From assembly GCA_024345305.1 (NCBI GenBank), contig BRON01000004.1, forward strand, positions 992,001-1,056,000: a stretch of DNA of 64,000 bases, written 5' to 3'. Made by a program: the position numbers and the translations under genes. This document shows positions 24,918 through 36,412 of this stretch, in pieces (the stretch's first letter is position 1; each line of letters opens with the position of its first letter). The DNA is from Mrakia gelida. Taxonomy: Eukaryota; Basidiomycota; Tremellomycetes; Cystofilobasidiales; Mrakiaceae. The notes beneath the pieces are model-generated. The model ran no database searches, was not told the DNA's origin, and saw nothing but the letters and a program-made list of their open reading frames with translations.

Positions 24918-27900
24918 TCAATTCCTCCCCAAATCAAACCCCAACCCCGCCCCCTTCTTATTCAAACTCCCATACTCGTAGCTCCTCCCCTTCTCGAACG
25001 GTCTCGGGGGAGGGAAATCCCTCGACGTCGGGAAAGTGAGATGACCCTGTTGAGCTGGGGGCGAAGCTGCTCTCGCGGGAGTGGGAGTGGGTGCTTGTCG
25101 TTGAGCTTGGGCCAGAGGAGGGGGGTTGTAGTTGTTGTTGGATCCGTTGGTGGTTGCTGCCAGAGGGGAGGGAGCTGAGAGGGTTGGAGCTGGCGGAGGG
25201 GGAGCGAGGGAGGAAAGGGAGGGGGTTCGCTGGTGGTGAGGAAGAGGGGAAGGAGGGGAGACGCGTTAGTGAAGTGTGAGAAGAAGAGGAGAGGGCAAGG
25301 GTAAAGGAACGCACGCTGTGGCCTGACGCGGCAGGGGAAGGACCAGGAGGAGGAGGAGGAGCTGCTTGAGGTTGAGAGGGAGGGGCTCGAGGGGGTGGCT
25401 GGCAAAGGAACGAACGAAAGGTCAGCGACGACTCGGTCGGACTCTCGTCTTCGAATCGAACTCGAAATAAAAACTCACCATCGATCTCCCAGGACTGGAC
25501 GACTCGACCGAACCCGACCCAGGTCTACCGGACGGCAAAGGTGGAGGAGTCGAAGCTCCGATGGAGGCTCCTCGATGTCTTCCTCCGGGCAAAGGAGGAG
25601 GAGCACCCAGGCTCGATTGAGGAGGAGGCGAAGGAGGTTGAGCGGATTGAGGTCTTGCTGGCGGCGGAGGAGGAGCCATGGATGATCGAGAGGCTGGAGG
25701 AGGAGGCGCTGAGCCTCGGTGGTTGCTCGATGAGGAGGGGGAGGGTCGAGAAGGGAGCGAAGGAGCTGGTGGAGGTGGTACTGCAAGAACGAAACGGAAG
25801 ACGCGTCGGTCAGCGAGACGTTTCTTTTTGTTTTCGAAGCGACGAGGTGATGATCGAAGTGACCTGCTCGAGAAGCACCGACGAGAGAGCTGGCTCGGTC
25901 TCTGGGAGGCATAGGAGGAGCAGACAAGCGTGACTGTTGACCTTCGTCGCTGGGCGTTCGAGAGGGAAGAGTGGGAGGGAGGGCTCGACCTGGGAGACTT
26001 GGAGCAGTCGGTCGAGTAGGGAGAACGGGAGGCGGACTGGGAAAACGACGGAGAGCAAGACATCAGTACGAAGAAAGGGGTGGCGCGGTGGAGAAAAGTT
26101 GAAGCTCACGGAGGTCGACTGGACAAGCGAAGGAGGGAAGGAGAGGAGAGGTCAGCTTCGATCTCGCACGCGTCGTCTTCATCTTTCCTTTTCTCGAACT
26201 CACGGAACGCTTCGACCAGGAGGAGGTGGTGGAGGTGCACTGATTCAAAGCAAGCAGCAGAAAAGTCAGCTCTCAACTTATCAAACTCTCGAAATGCGAA
26301 CGACGAAAGCTCACGGAGGTCTGCGAAAACGAAAACGAACGCAACTCAAGTCAGCTGTCCCGTTCACTCTCGCCCACCTCTCATCCTTCGAAAAGAACCA
26401 GAACTCACGCAGCAGATCTCCCAGGAGGAGGCGGCGGCGCTCTCGGCGGAGTCGCTTGCTGAGAAGGAGGAGGTCTCGCCGGAGGAGGAGCTCGCGACGG
26501 AGCTGAGGGAGGAGGAGGAGGAGCTTGAGAGGGAGCTGATGAAACACGAACGAACAAGAGCAAACAAGGTCAGCTTCTTATGCCGTCGGCCGTTCGTTCA
26601 AGAACGAAACCCGTCGCGACGAGAGGACGTCAAGGTCAAGGTCGAGAAACTCACCTCCGTTTCCACCACCACCAGTCTTCTTCAACGTCGGCATCCCTCC
26701 CGCGAAAAGTCCTCCCAAACTCGGTGGTCCTCCTCCTCCTCCTCCACCACCACCAATCCCACCACCCTCAGCGGGTCCAGACGAAGACGAAGAGGACGAT
26801 TTCAACTTCGGCATCCCACCCGCGAACAGTCCACCTAGGTTCGGAGGTCCTCCTCCTCCTCCAGCTCCTTGCCCTCCTCCTCCCGCACTACCACTCTCTT
26901 CCTTCTCCCCTCCTCCAGAAGAGGATTTCAACTTCGGCACTCCACCCGCAAACAACCCACCCAAGTTGGGTCGCACAACAGCAGGTCCGTCCGTCGCGTT
27001 CCCTCCTCCTGACTCGCTGCCTCCGGTTGGAGTAGACTTGAGCTTAGGAACTCCTCCAGCGAAGAGTCCTCCGAGGTTGGGTCTGCTTCCTTCTGGAACT
27101 GAAGGAGCGGGAGGTGGTGGAGGAGCTGAGGGAGGTGGACGAGGAGGAGGAGGAGCTGGTGCTGCACGACCTGAGGAAGGAGGAGGAGGAGGGGGAGGAG
27201 GTGGAGGAGCGCCTCGGGAGGGAGGACCGTTGGAACGAGAGGGTGGTGGAGGGGCTGACGACGACGACTCGTTGTGGGAGGGCGAAGATCCGGATGAAGA
27301 CTTGAGTTTCGGAACCCCTCCAGCGAAAAGACCACCGAGGTTGGGTCGCTGTTGCTGCTCTGACGAAGGAGCTGACGAGCTCGCTCCTCCTCCTCCTCCT
27401 CCCTCGTTCGTTCCACTTGAGGACTTGAGTTTGGGTACTCCTCCAGCAAAGAGACCTCCTAGGTTTGGACGACCTTCCGGAGGGGGTTGAGCTGAGGAGG
27501 TGGGTGGGGGAGCGGAGGAAGGAGGAGGGGGAGCTCTTGTCGGAGGAGGAGGAGCTCGAGAGGGAGGTGCGGAAGGTGGGAGACGAGGGGGAGGAGGGGC
27601 TGAACGAGCTGGTGGTGGGGCGGGACCTGCAAATACGTACGAAGATCGAACGAGCGAGGAAAGAAGTCAGCTCTTCGAAAAAGAAACGAAAGGGATGAAA
27701 GGGATCGCGAAGAAGGGAAGCGTCGACTCACCATCTCCTCCTGAGCCTGAACCGCTACTCTTCAACTTCGGCATCCCCCCAGCAAACAATCCACCCAGGT
27801 TAGGTTTCCTCACAGGCTCATCGTCCTCCTCCCCATCCCCTCCTCCACCCCCACCTCCCGCAGCAGCCGTCTTCTTCAACGTCGGCACTCCTCCAGCGAA

Positions 27901-28206
27901 CAACCCTCCCAGATTAGGTCTCCTCACCTCTCCCTCTCCTTCGTCCTCCTCTCCTCCTCCTCCTCTTGACGGCGGAGGAGGAGGACCTCTACCTGGAGGA
28001 GCGGGTGGTCCCCTCCCAGGTGGTGGAGGGGGAGGGGGTGCTCCTCGAGATGGAGGGGGAGGTGCTCGTGAAGGAGCTGAATGGGAAGGAGGAGCGGAGG
28101 GGGAGTCGAGGACTCGTCCTGCTACAGCTGGAGTGGAAGCGTCTTTGGTAGGGACCGAAGCTTTCTTGAGTCGAGCACCGGCTTGGATGTCCGCTAGGAA
28201 GGCCAT
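24918..28206 (-). CDS. VRP1: Verprolin / WIP actin-regulatory protein with multiple WH2-like repeats
   Basis: Proline-rich cortical actin regulator that binds G-actin and WASP/Las17 in endocytosis. The start at 28206 opens the WH2 motif FLADIQAGARLKKAS. Eight copies of a second WH2-like unit, (R)PNLGGLFAGG(V/M)PKLKS, follow, with cores near 27905, 27790, 27450, 27330, 27065, 26955, 26830 and 26710, separated by polyproline and Gly-rich spacers. The six from 27450 to 26710 are in one exon and one frame. Several very short proline-rich exons then lead to the C-terminal WASP-binding motif TFPTSRDFPPPRPFEKG and YEYGSLNKKG, stop TGA 24918-24920. Yeast Vrp1 and mammalian WIP have about two WH2 units (recalled family knowledge), so the repeat number is unusual. 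Exon borders in the 3' third are uncertain. Confidence 0.88.
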
Positions 28207-28499
28207 TCGAGAGAAGCGAGAGGGTGGGGAGGGGGGTTGTGGTGGATGGAAGAGAGAAGGAAGCGGGAGCGAGCGGTGCGAGTTGAGCTGGCGCCCGCGA
28301 GGAGGGAAGCGAAATGACGAACGGAAGGCTGCCGCGAGTTTTTCTCGCTGGACGTGAAGATTTTCTCGTCGTTGACAGGAGAAGAACGGGGAGATGAGAT
28401 TAAGCAGAATCTGCATACTAGTCTAGGAGAGTCAAAATCGAAGGGCCTCGTCGCCCCCAAAGCGAGGCAAAACAGCTCGTCGCGCGTCGTCGACTCGAT

Positions 28500-31352
28500 C
28501 TACTTCAAGTACTGCTTAAGCTTCTGAAGTCGGACTCCAGCGGCTCGAAGAGTCTCAGGATCCTTGCACTGTCACACGAGCAAAAAAAATAGGTTTGTTC
28601 AGTTTGCGAACACGAAACGAGCGAAAGCAGGGCAGAGCGACGACAACTCACGAAAGCGAACCTCGCGAAGTTCTCTCCAATGTGAACGTGGTCCTTGGAG
28701 TAGAATTCACTTGGAGGGATAGCGACTACTCCGATCTCTTGAGCGATGAACCAGCAGACCCTGAAAACACCAACCAAAAACGGAGGGGAGGGGGTTTAGC
28801 GAGCGAGTCGAGATTGGGAGGTTGAGTCAAGTCAGCGCGACTAACCTGAAATCCCTTCCTCGTCCGTCCAGGACGTCAGGGAAGACGTAGTTCTCAGGGA
28901 GGACGATCCTGGAGATGTCGACGAGGAGGAAGTAAGAACCGTCCGGGATGGTGTACGAGAGTTCGAGCTTGTCGAAGATGCTGATGAAGAAAAACGAAAT
29001 GGAAAGGTCAGCTTCGACGTTGAGGGCTCGGGCGTTTTGAGCTGGGAGAGGAAAACGACTCACTCCATGAGCACGTCTCTGCGCTCAGCGTACTCCTGTC
29101 GCTGAGTCTGGAAGAAGTTCTTGGAGTCGGCGAGCTCGAGTCCCACGGCGGCGGCTTCCTCTGTGCAGACGAAGAAGAAACGAGGGTTTAGGTTGAGCGA
29201 GAGGAGGGAGGAGAAGGACGAAGGGAGACGGGAGACGAACGAAGAGGTCCGTTGACACAGAAGATGATCCGAGTGGAAGCCATAAGAGCGGTTTGGATGA
29301 GCTCAGGAGGAGCGATCAGCCATCCTGCACAAGAGTAAGAAAGAACGCGTCGATCAGTTTTCGAGCTCGAGGAAGGCGTCCGCGAAGGTGGAGAGATTGA
29401 GGTCGGGAAGGTGTATTGGACGTACCGATTCGCCAACCAGTAGCAGCGAAGGATTCTGCGAAAAGGAAGGGGAAAAGCAAACGAGGTCAGCGAAGGCTCG
29501 ATGATGCGAAGACGCGTTGAGGAGACAACACGACCAGAGAGCAGGAAGACTCACTTCCAGCGCTTCCAACGGTAATGGTCCTCTCCCACATGCCAGGAAG
29601 GGTAGCGATCCTGATGTGCTCGTTGCCGTCGAAGGTCAGGCAGTCGTACTTTTCGGATGGGGAAGACGACGAAAGGACGCGAGGTGAGAGGTCAGTTTCG
29701 ATGTCTTGCCTGAGCTCGACGGAGCCCACAGCCTAGATACCAAAGCCGAGACTGAGGAATGAAGATGGTGGACTCACAACCTCATCCGAAAGGACGAGCA
29801 GGTTGTTGTCGAAAGCGACCTTCGCGAATTGCTCGAGCTCAGATCGAGTGAACATCTTTCCGACGGGGTTGTGAGGGGTGTTGAGGATGATGACCTTGGT
29901 CTTAGGGGTGATGGCAGCTCTGTATGATTGGATTCGACGGCAGAGATGGCGATCGGAGTGATGGAGTAGAGAGACGCGTCGAAGGAGGGAAGGTCAGCTC
30001 TCGACTCGACGTGACGCGAGCGAAACCAAGAACGTTGACGCGACTCACCTCAGCTCATCGAAATCAACCCTCCAGTCCTTTCCAGTAGGCTTCGCTCCGG
30101 TCTGTCCAGCGGGAGGAGGGTGCAGAGGCACGTAAACTGGGACACCTCCGTTGAAGATGATGGACGCGGTGTATTGGTCGAAGAAAGGCTCGATGCAAAT
30201 GACCTCGTCGCCCGGGTTCAAGTAGGCCAGCAACGCGGCGTACATTCCTGCATGTCGAAGAAAGGAAAGCAGTGCGGGCATGAAGAAGAAGTCAGACGCG
30301 AGGAGGGAAGCGAGGGAGGAGGAGAGGTCGCGAGCTGACCTTCGTTGGCTCCGGCAGTGACGAGAATCTCAGTCTCAGGGTCGAGTCCCTTCTGTCCGAG
30401 GTGAGTGAACTCCTTAGAGTAGTGGGAGGCAATGGCGTTTCTCAGACGAGGTCGTCCTCGAGCGGGGCTGGAGAGGAAAAGGAGGGAGGGAGGAGTGAGC
30501 TTCGTCGCTTTTCGAGACCGAGGCTCGAGGAGTGAGGGTTTTAAACGAGAGCTCACGAGTAATGGTTGGCCATGACGTTGTTGGTGATAGCATCGTTGGC
30601 AGCCTCTCGGATGAAATCTGGAGGAGCCCAGGACATGAACTGAGAGGAAGGAAAGAAAGACGAGACGAGAGGTCAGCTTGAACCTCCTCCCTTCGACGAA
30701 GCCTCTATTTCCCTCCACCAGCTCCTTGAGTCTGCCTCGCTCGAAGAGAAGAAGAGGAAGCTTTCACTCACACCTCTGCAGAGAACGAAGAAGCCCGGAA
30801 ATACATCGCCAATCGATCAGCTTGTTGATTTGGCGTCGCAGGAAAGGAGGACAACTCGACGAGCGCTCCTCCCCCGTCCTCCCTTTCGATCGGCCGACCC
30901 GGAGGAGCCTTAAAAATGCAAGAGCAGGGGAGAACTCACTGTCCGAGGTTGATGGAGTCCTTGGGCATGTTGGTAGGAGTGAAGATGGACCTGAGAAGCG
31001 AAGAAGGAAGGAGGAGAAACGAGTCGAGTCAGCGAGGGCTGAGGAGAGGAGGAGGAGGAGGGAGTGCGTCCGGAGCGGAGGATCTCCTCGCCGTTTCTTT
31101 GCTACGATAAGAGTGAAAAGTTGATGAGAGAACTGACCACACGTCGAGCCTCTCGGCTCCTGCTTGACGGAGGGAGTCGGATTTGACGAGAGAAGTCATG
31201 GTTGATGGTTGATGAGCTTGAGAGAAGGAGAGGGAAGCAGAGGAGGAGAGGGAGCGAGCTGGGGTCCGGGTGCGAAAGCTGCCGAAGAGAGAGTTGCTGG
31301 TGGATAGGGTTCTTTTGCTGTTGAGGTTGAAAAGTCGAAGGGCTGATCTCAT
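28500..31352 (-). CDS. BNA3: Kynurenine aminotransferase, PLP-dependent
   Basis: Fold-type I aminotransferase, subgroup of kynurenine-oxoglutarate transaminase / cysteine-S-conjugate beta-lyase, converting kynurenine to kynurenic acid. Visible motifs: NLGQGFMSWAPPDFI, YSPARGRPRLRNAIA, ILVTAGANEG, PGDEVICIEPFFDQY, ILNTPHNPVGKMF, and SAGKSFAATGWRIGW with the PLP-binding Lys, whose codon is split by an intron (29459-29552). The C-terminal domain ends RLQKLKQYLK, stop TAG 28500-28502. At least ten short exons. The start at 31352 gives an Arg/Ser-rich, acid-free leader (MRSALRLFNLNSKRTLSTSN) that looks like a mitochondrial presequence; an in-frame ATG near 31199 (MTSLVKSDS) would give a cytosolic form. 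Identification strong, exact substrate inferred. Confidence 0.9.
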
Positions 31353-31528
31353 ACAACGATGAGAGAGAAAAAGTCGAGAAGGAGAAGATGGGGGTTGGGG
31401 AGGAGATTAAAGCCAAAAAAGGGAAGCTGAGTGAGGCGAGGGAAGTCGTGCTTTCGAGGTCGGTTCGTCGGCCTTCCCTCCAACGGCTTCCTGCGAACCT
31501 CTACACTTCACTTTTTCGCACGCCAAGA

Positions 31529-33435
31529 ATGCTCCCGTTCCAGACGCTCGTCCTGCGACGATACTTCGAGGCCACTGGATGGGAGGAGGATGCCTTGTAT
31601 AGCCAACTCGTTGCGAGCTCGAGTCGTGAGCTCTTCCTTCCTTCCCCTTCGCTTCTTGAAACTCTCGAGCTCATCCCTTTGCGCCATCTCCTCGTTTCAA
31701 TATTCAGGCATACTCGATTTCACCGTCCCTACCTCTCTTCATCTCGCATTCAGCAAAACTCCCACGCCAGGCTTCCACAACAGCTTCGAGACGACAGTCC
31801 TCAGGGAGATGAACGGATCGCTCGGTTACTTCGCGAGCTCAAGAGATCTAGACATAGGCAGCTCCGAGAAGAGTGCTTTCAGGGATGTCGTAGATGGTTT
31901 TAAGGTGCACGATATGCCCAGAACGCCGCAGCCTGGGGAGGAGGAGATCTGGCAGGGAGGAGAGAGGGTCGACACAAAAGGTGAGCTCGACATTCCCTTC
32001 CTTCCCTCCTCCATTCTTCGCTTCTTCCTGAGCTTGATGAGCTTCTCCTCGTCGGCAGCGCATCCTGATGGCTCGTCTGCACCTTCTGATACCTCTCCGC
32101 AGACTTCCTGATGTACGGTCGCTGCCATCTCCCCTCGCGAAGAATCGATGGGCTCTTTCTCCGCCGACACTCCCCGACCCTCGTTCGTCCTCCCCTTCCC
32201 TTCCTCTCTTGCTTCCTTTTCGATGATTCGACCCCTCTGCGAATCACTCCAGTGCGTCTGAAACAACTTAACTGACTTTATCCCAAACCTTCCGCCTTCT
32301 CCCTCCCCAGCAATCCATCCTCGCCTTCGTCCACGTCCCCCCTCAGCCCATCACCCCTCCTTCAACTTCTCCTTCCTCCTCCCACAACCCATCTTCTTCC
32401 TCATCCTCTCAATCACCCTCCAACAGCTCCAATCAGTCTCTCTCCTCCTCTCCTCATTTCAAAGGAAACGCTCTCCTCTCCCTCCAGCATTCCGTCGGAC
32501 GCTACTCGACCGAGACGTCCTTCTCGTTCTCGGATGGTCTCCTCGGAGTGAGAGGGTTGTACAATTTCGCTCCTAGCTCGAGTACGAGTGCGAGTGCTCT
32601 GGCGAGTGGGTTGGGTCTGGGGTCGGCGGAGGAGCTGCTGGGAGGAGCTGGAGGAGGGAAGAGGGGACGCGTCGATGAGGAGGAGTCGCTACTTCCTGGT
32701 GTGCGAGGGAGGTTGTCGTTGGGTGGGGAGATCTATCTCTCGGCGAAGGAGAAGAGTGCTGGAAGTGAGTTCTCTCATCATCCCTTTGACATCTTCCCCT
32801 CCTGCTTCCACAACCTCGTCGCGTCTTCGAAAGCTCGTTCTCGACGCGTCCTTTTCGGCTCATCTCGTTGGCTTCTCTCGCTCACTTATTTCCTCTCTCT
32901 TCGTCCGTCTTCTTCACTCTCAGTGTCCATAGCAGCCCGATTCTGCACCCTCCCAGACCAACTCCCTCTTTCTCTCCCACCTCTCACCTCCTCCTCTACT
33001 CTCCTCTCCCCCTCCTCCCTCTCCCCGCCTTCCCTCTCCTCCACTCAATCCCAAACTCCCATGACCTTCACCCTCGTCGTCAACCCCCTCATGGGCCACA
33101 CCTCCACCGCCTACTCCTCCCAAATAGGCAAAGACGTTGCCGTCTCCTCCCGCTTCGACCTCAACTTCTACTCGTACCAATCCGAATGGACCATCGGCGG
33201 CGAGTGGTGGCTCAGGAAAGCTGCAGTACCACCAGGGGAGGGGAAGGGAGGGCTGGGCGAGAAGGAGAGGGAGTTGGGTGTGCTGAAGATGAGGACGTCG
33301 ACGGCTGGGGATGTGAGTTTGCTGTACACGACGAGGGTGAGCAAGATGCTTGTTTCGGCGGGGGTGGTGAGTGATTTGGGGAGTAGGTTGAGTCCGGTGA
33401 AGGCGTTGGGGGTGGAGATTCAGTATTTTAGATGA
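31529..33435 (+). CDS. MDM10: ERMES subunit MDM10, mitochondrial beta-barrel
   Basis: Outer-membrane beta-barrel of the ER-mitochondria encounter structure, also involved in beta-barrel assembly through the SAM complex. The start MLPFQTLVLRRYFEATGWEE is the classical MDM10 N-terminus. Further motifs are LDFTVPTSLHLAFSKTPTPG, GSLGYFASS, FLMYGRCHLPSRRIDGLFLR (equivalent to the family's YGRMYLP block), GNALLSLQHSVGRYSTETSF and LGGEIYLSAKEKSAG. Near the C-terminus are FTLVVNPLMGHTSTAYSS, FDLNFYSYQSEWTIGGEWWL and VSLLYTTRVSKMLVSAGVVS, ending VEIQYFR. About six exons with Ser/Pro-rich loop insertions. It is divergent from BNA3 with about 175 bases between starts. Confidence 0.93.
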
Positions 33436-33483
33436 TGCTTGAGTCTGACGAGAACGTGAGGGTGGGAAAGTGAAAGAGGCAAG

Positions 33484-34683
33484 TCATGAATCGTTGAGGT
33501 CGCGTCGTTGAGCGAAGATCGTCAAAAGGAGAGATGAGAATGGCGAGGGACGGATCTGTGAGCAGACGGCAGAACAAAGATCAGATCGAGACTCGTTGAA
33601 AGGAATAGTGAAGAAGCCGACTCACGATGGGGCATGGCAACGGTTCGAGAGCGAGGGGTTCACGTCGTCGACGTCGACGCGACGGGTTGGGAAGGGCTAG
33701 AAGGAAGCAGAGAAGGACGGTCAGCCACGCGAGGTAGATGATACGAAGGCCAGGCAGAACCCACCTCCCGATGACCTTGATCTTCATCTTGGACCAGTCT
33801 TGAGCGGCTACCAGCTTTTCCTTCGCGAGCTCGGCCATCTCGTTCGAGCTGACCCTGATTTCCATCCTCGCCACTTCCTCCCAGTCCTCCTTCCATTCCC
33901 TGAAGTGGAAGTCGACCGCGTCGAGCCAGGATGAGACTCTCGAGGTCACCGTCGAGGTACATCGGAGGACGACGCCGAGAGGAGGAAGGGGAGAGTCCAA
34001 CTCGTCCTCTTCCTCCCAGATCCCCATCTCCTGGTCCAGGGCGGGACGAAGAGGACCGCTCGGAACGACGTTCACGAACGCCATGCTCCTGAGACGTCCA
34101 ACCTTCAAGCCGTCGATCGAGGTGTACTCGATCTTGGATGGCCTCATACGTTGCTGGTAAGGGACGGTTCGAAGCTCGACGCTGACGGGTTGGAAGTGTT
34201 CGTAGAGGGGGAGGAGGGAGAGGTAACCGTCCTTCCTTTCCCATCGTTCCTCGTCCTCCGTAACGACGAGGAGTTTGACGGCGAGATATCCAGAAGAAGG
34301 GATCCTGCTCGTATGTCTGATGTAATCGAAGTATGTGTCGTCCGAGCGGACAGTGAAGCGGAAGATCTCGATCTGGGAGAGAGAGAGGAAGGGAGCGACG
34401 GCGGGCTCGAGTTTCTCCTGCGAGTCACAGGCAAAAGAGAAGTCAGAATCGAGACTGGATCGATAGCATGGAGGATAAGAGGATATTCACTCGTTCGCAG
34501 AAAAGCTGTTCCAATTGCCAGAGTCCCTGGATGTTGACGTCTCGATAGAGGAGCGGGGACGTGAGCGACTCGAGCCATCTTTGCGAGCGTGGAACGATCG
34601 CAGAACTTGAGGATGTGGTGTTTGACTTCGAGGGGAACAGGGAAGGGAAGAGGGTCGAAGGAGAAAATGGGCAGGGAGGACAT
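33484..34683 (-). pseudogene. F-box-like protein, copy C, with a frame-breaking deletion in exon 1
   Basis: Exon 1 (34683-34491) begins MSSLPIFSFDPLPF and continues PVPLEVKHHILKFCDRSTLA as in copies A and B. It then changes frame: the next conserved stretch, SPLLYRDVNIQG followed by LEQLFCER, is in another frame because about 17 bases present in copy A are missing. Exon 2 (starting 34417) is fully open: APFLSLSQIEIFRF, DGLKVGRLRSMAFVNVVPSG, WLDAVDFHFREWKEDWEEVA, and a hydrophobic tail around IIYLAWLTVLLCFLLALP followed by a run of arginines. It ends at 33581 unspliced, or at 33484 after a canonical final intron. It may be a pseudogene, a gene using an upstream start in the second frame (near 34766), or an assembly error. 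The intact 3' exon argues for recent damage or none. Confidence 0.6.
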
Positions 34684-34855
34684 GGCGAGAGATAGAAGCT
34701 CAAACAAAGAAGGAGCAAGATGCAGTCGAGGAGAGCTCGAGAGGAAACCTCCTTCTCCATCGACATCCACGCCGCAACCCAAAAGACTTTCGTTCCCCTC
34801 CCTTTCGACCTTCACGCAACTTCAAAGGTCAGGAGCATACAACCGAACACCACGA

Positions 34856-35945
34856 ATGGTATTCTGTAAGTTCAAGACCCCCGTAGAGCTCGAAGCATCG
34901 ATCCTTCCTTCTCGTTGAGCTCGAGCTGACAACTTCTCCTCCTTCTTCTCTGCCCTTTTGCCTCCCAGGTCTCAAGCACTTCATCCCACTTCTCATCCTC
35001 CCATACCCAACAGCAGCCCCTCTCTTCGTTGGACTCTACCTCGTCTCGGTGTTCCTGGCAGTGAAGCCGTGGTACGTTCAAGCTCAACACCTCCTTCCCT
35101 CCCCTCCTTCAGCGCTCGATTCTTCCCTTTCCCTTTTCCAACAGCTCAGAGCTGACTGGTACTCCGCTCTTCTCTTCGGTCATATCAGCGTCTACTGCAC
35201 GGCTCTCCTCTCAGTGCTCTTCACCTCAACGTGCTACACGCATCTCTCCAACCTCCCAACCTCCTTCTCCTCCCCACCCTCCTCCGTCTCGGATCCACAA
35301 CACCTCTCCTCCAACACCACCTCCAATACCCCATCTCTCGTCTCCCTCCTCACCCCTTCCTCATCCCTTCCAAACTTCACCCAAACCCCAACCTCGAACT
35401 TCTCCCTCACCACACCCGATCCCATTCGATGCTGGTGCGACCTCAACCACCTTCACCTCTTCGATCCAGTCCTCGTCGGCTACCGTCGTCGCGACGAGCT
35501 CTTCAAAGCTGAGGACGAGAGGGAGAAGCTCGGTGCCGACGCGGAGGAGGCTAGTTCTCGAGAGGCGGAGATGAAGGAGGCAGAGCAGAGGCAGAAGGAC
35601 GTCGACAAGGAAGCGAGACAACCCAAATCGTGGTCTCGTCAGATCGGAGGACTCATCGTTCATCCTTGGGTCAACAAAACGTACTCGTGGGCTCGTTCGA
35701 AGATGGTCACCAACTCCTCCTCGTCGTCGTCGATTCCCAAGGTCGTGGTCCCTCCTCCTCCCCTTCCAGCGAGGTGGGACGCGGAGAAGAGCAGGTTGGA
35801 TCTGAGGACGCGAGGTGGGGAGGGAGCGGGAGTGGGATGGATACTCGACTTTGGGTGGGGAAGAGGGGAGTCGGTGGTGAAGGAGGATATGGATCGTGCT
35901 AGGATTAGGAGGAGAGGTGGAATTGTTGCGGCGAAGAAGGAGTGA
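34856..35945 (+). CDS. Unrecognised two-helix membrane protein
   Basis: The ATG at 34856 starts a 10-nt coding exon (MVFC), an intron to about 34968, then one long exon to the stop at 35943-35945. The N-terminal half has two hydrophobic segments (FIPLLILPYPTAAPLFVGLY and ALLFGHISVYCTALLSVLF) separated by a Ser/Pro-rich loop. A Ser/Thr/Pro-rich stretch with NxS/T sites, a short CWCDLNHLHLFDPVLVGY segment and a charged E/K/R helix follow. The tail is basic, with RIRRRGGIVAAKK. No family recognised. Its start lies only about 170 bases from that of F-box-like copy C on the other strand. Confidence 0.65.
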
Positions 35946-36412
35946 GGGCTGGGAGGAGAAGGGAGAGGGCGACGACGCAGGTAGTCGTTGAGTAGTTCTT
36001 AGAGTACGTCACGAAGTCATGATTTGTTTACGACCTTGCAGAGCGACCTTGCAGAGTGGATTTTTGGTACCGATGCTGTTGCGAAAGAGATTCGAGCTTT
36101 GCACGCGACCAGAAAAGGAGGAGAGATCGCGTCGGAACTCCCTTGACGGTCCTCCCTTTTCCTCCTCCGTTTTTCGCACCTCCTTTCTTTCTGTCGAGTT
36201 CTCGAGCATCTCGAAGATCTCACGAAGCTCTCTCTCAAACAGAAAATAAAGCTTCCCTCGAGGTTTGGTGACAAACAGGACCGCAGGCGACTTCTTATCG
36301 CCGACCTCCAAACTCAGCCCACACGACCACTCTCTCTTCTCCCTCCCTCCCTCCCGACCACATCTTTCCCTCTCCCACTCCACTCCCCTAGAAACCACCA
36401 CCCCAAAAGGGA
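35946..36412. other. Intergenic region upstream of the hydrolase
   Basis: 467 bases, no supported gene; the last 130 bases before 36413 are strongly pyrimidine-rich (likely promoter/leader). Confidence 0.5.

Noticed and set aside
26578..27490. Long plus-strand Gly/Pro-rich frames antisense to verprolin
   Set aside because: They are reading-frame shadows of GC-rich proline/glycine repeats; no splice signals or start context support them.
36014..36030. Sixteen-base match gtcatgatttgtttac between intergenic 36017 and an RSC1 exon near 51160
   Set aside because: About one such exact match is expected by chance in a window this size on both strands; flanks do not align.
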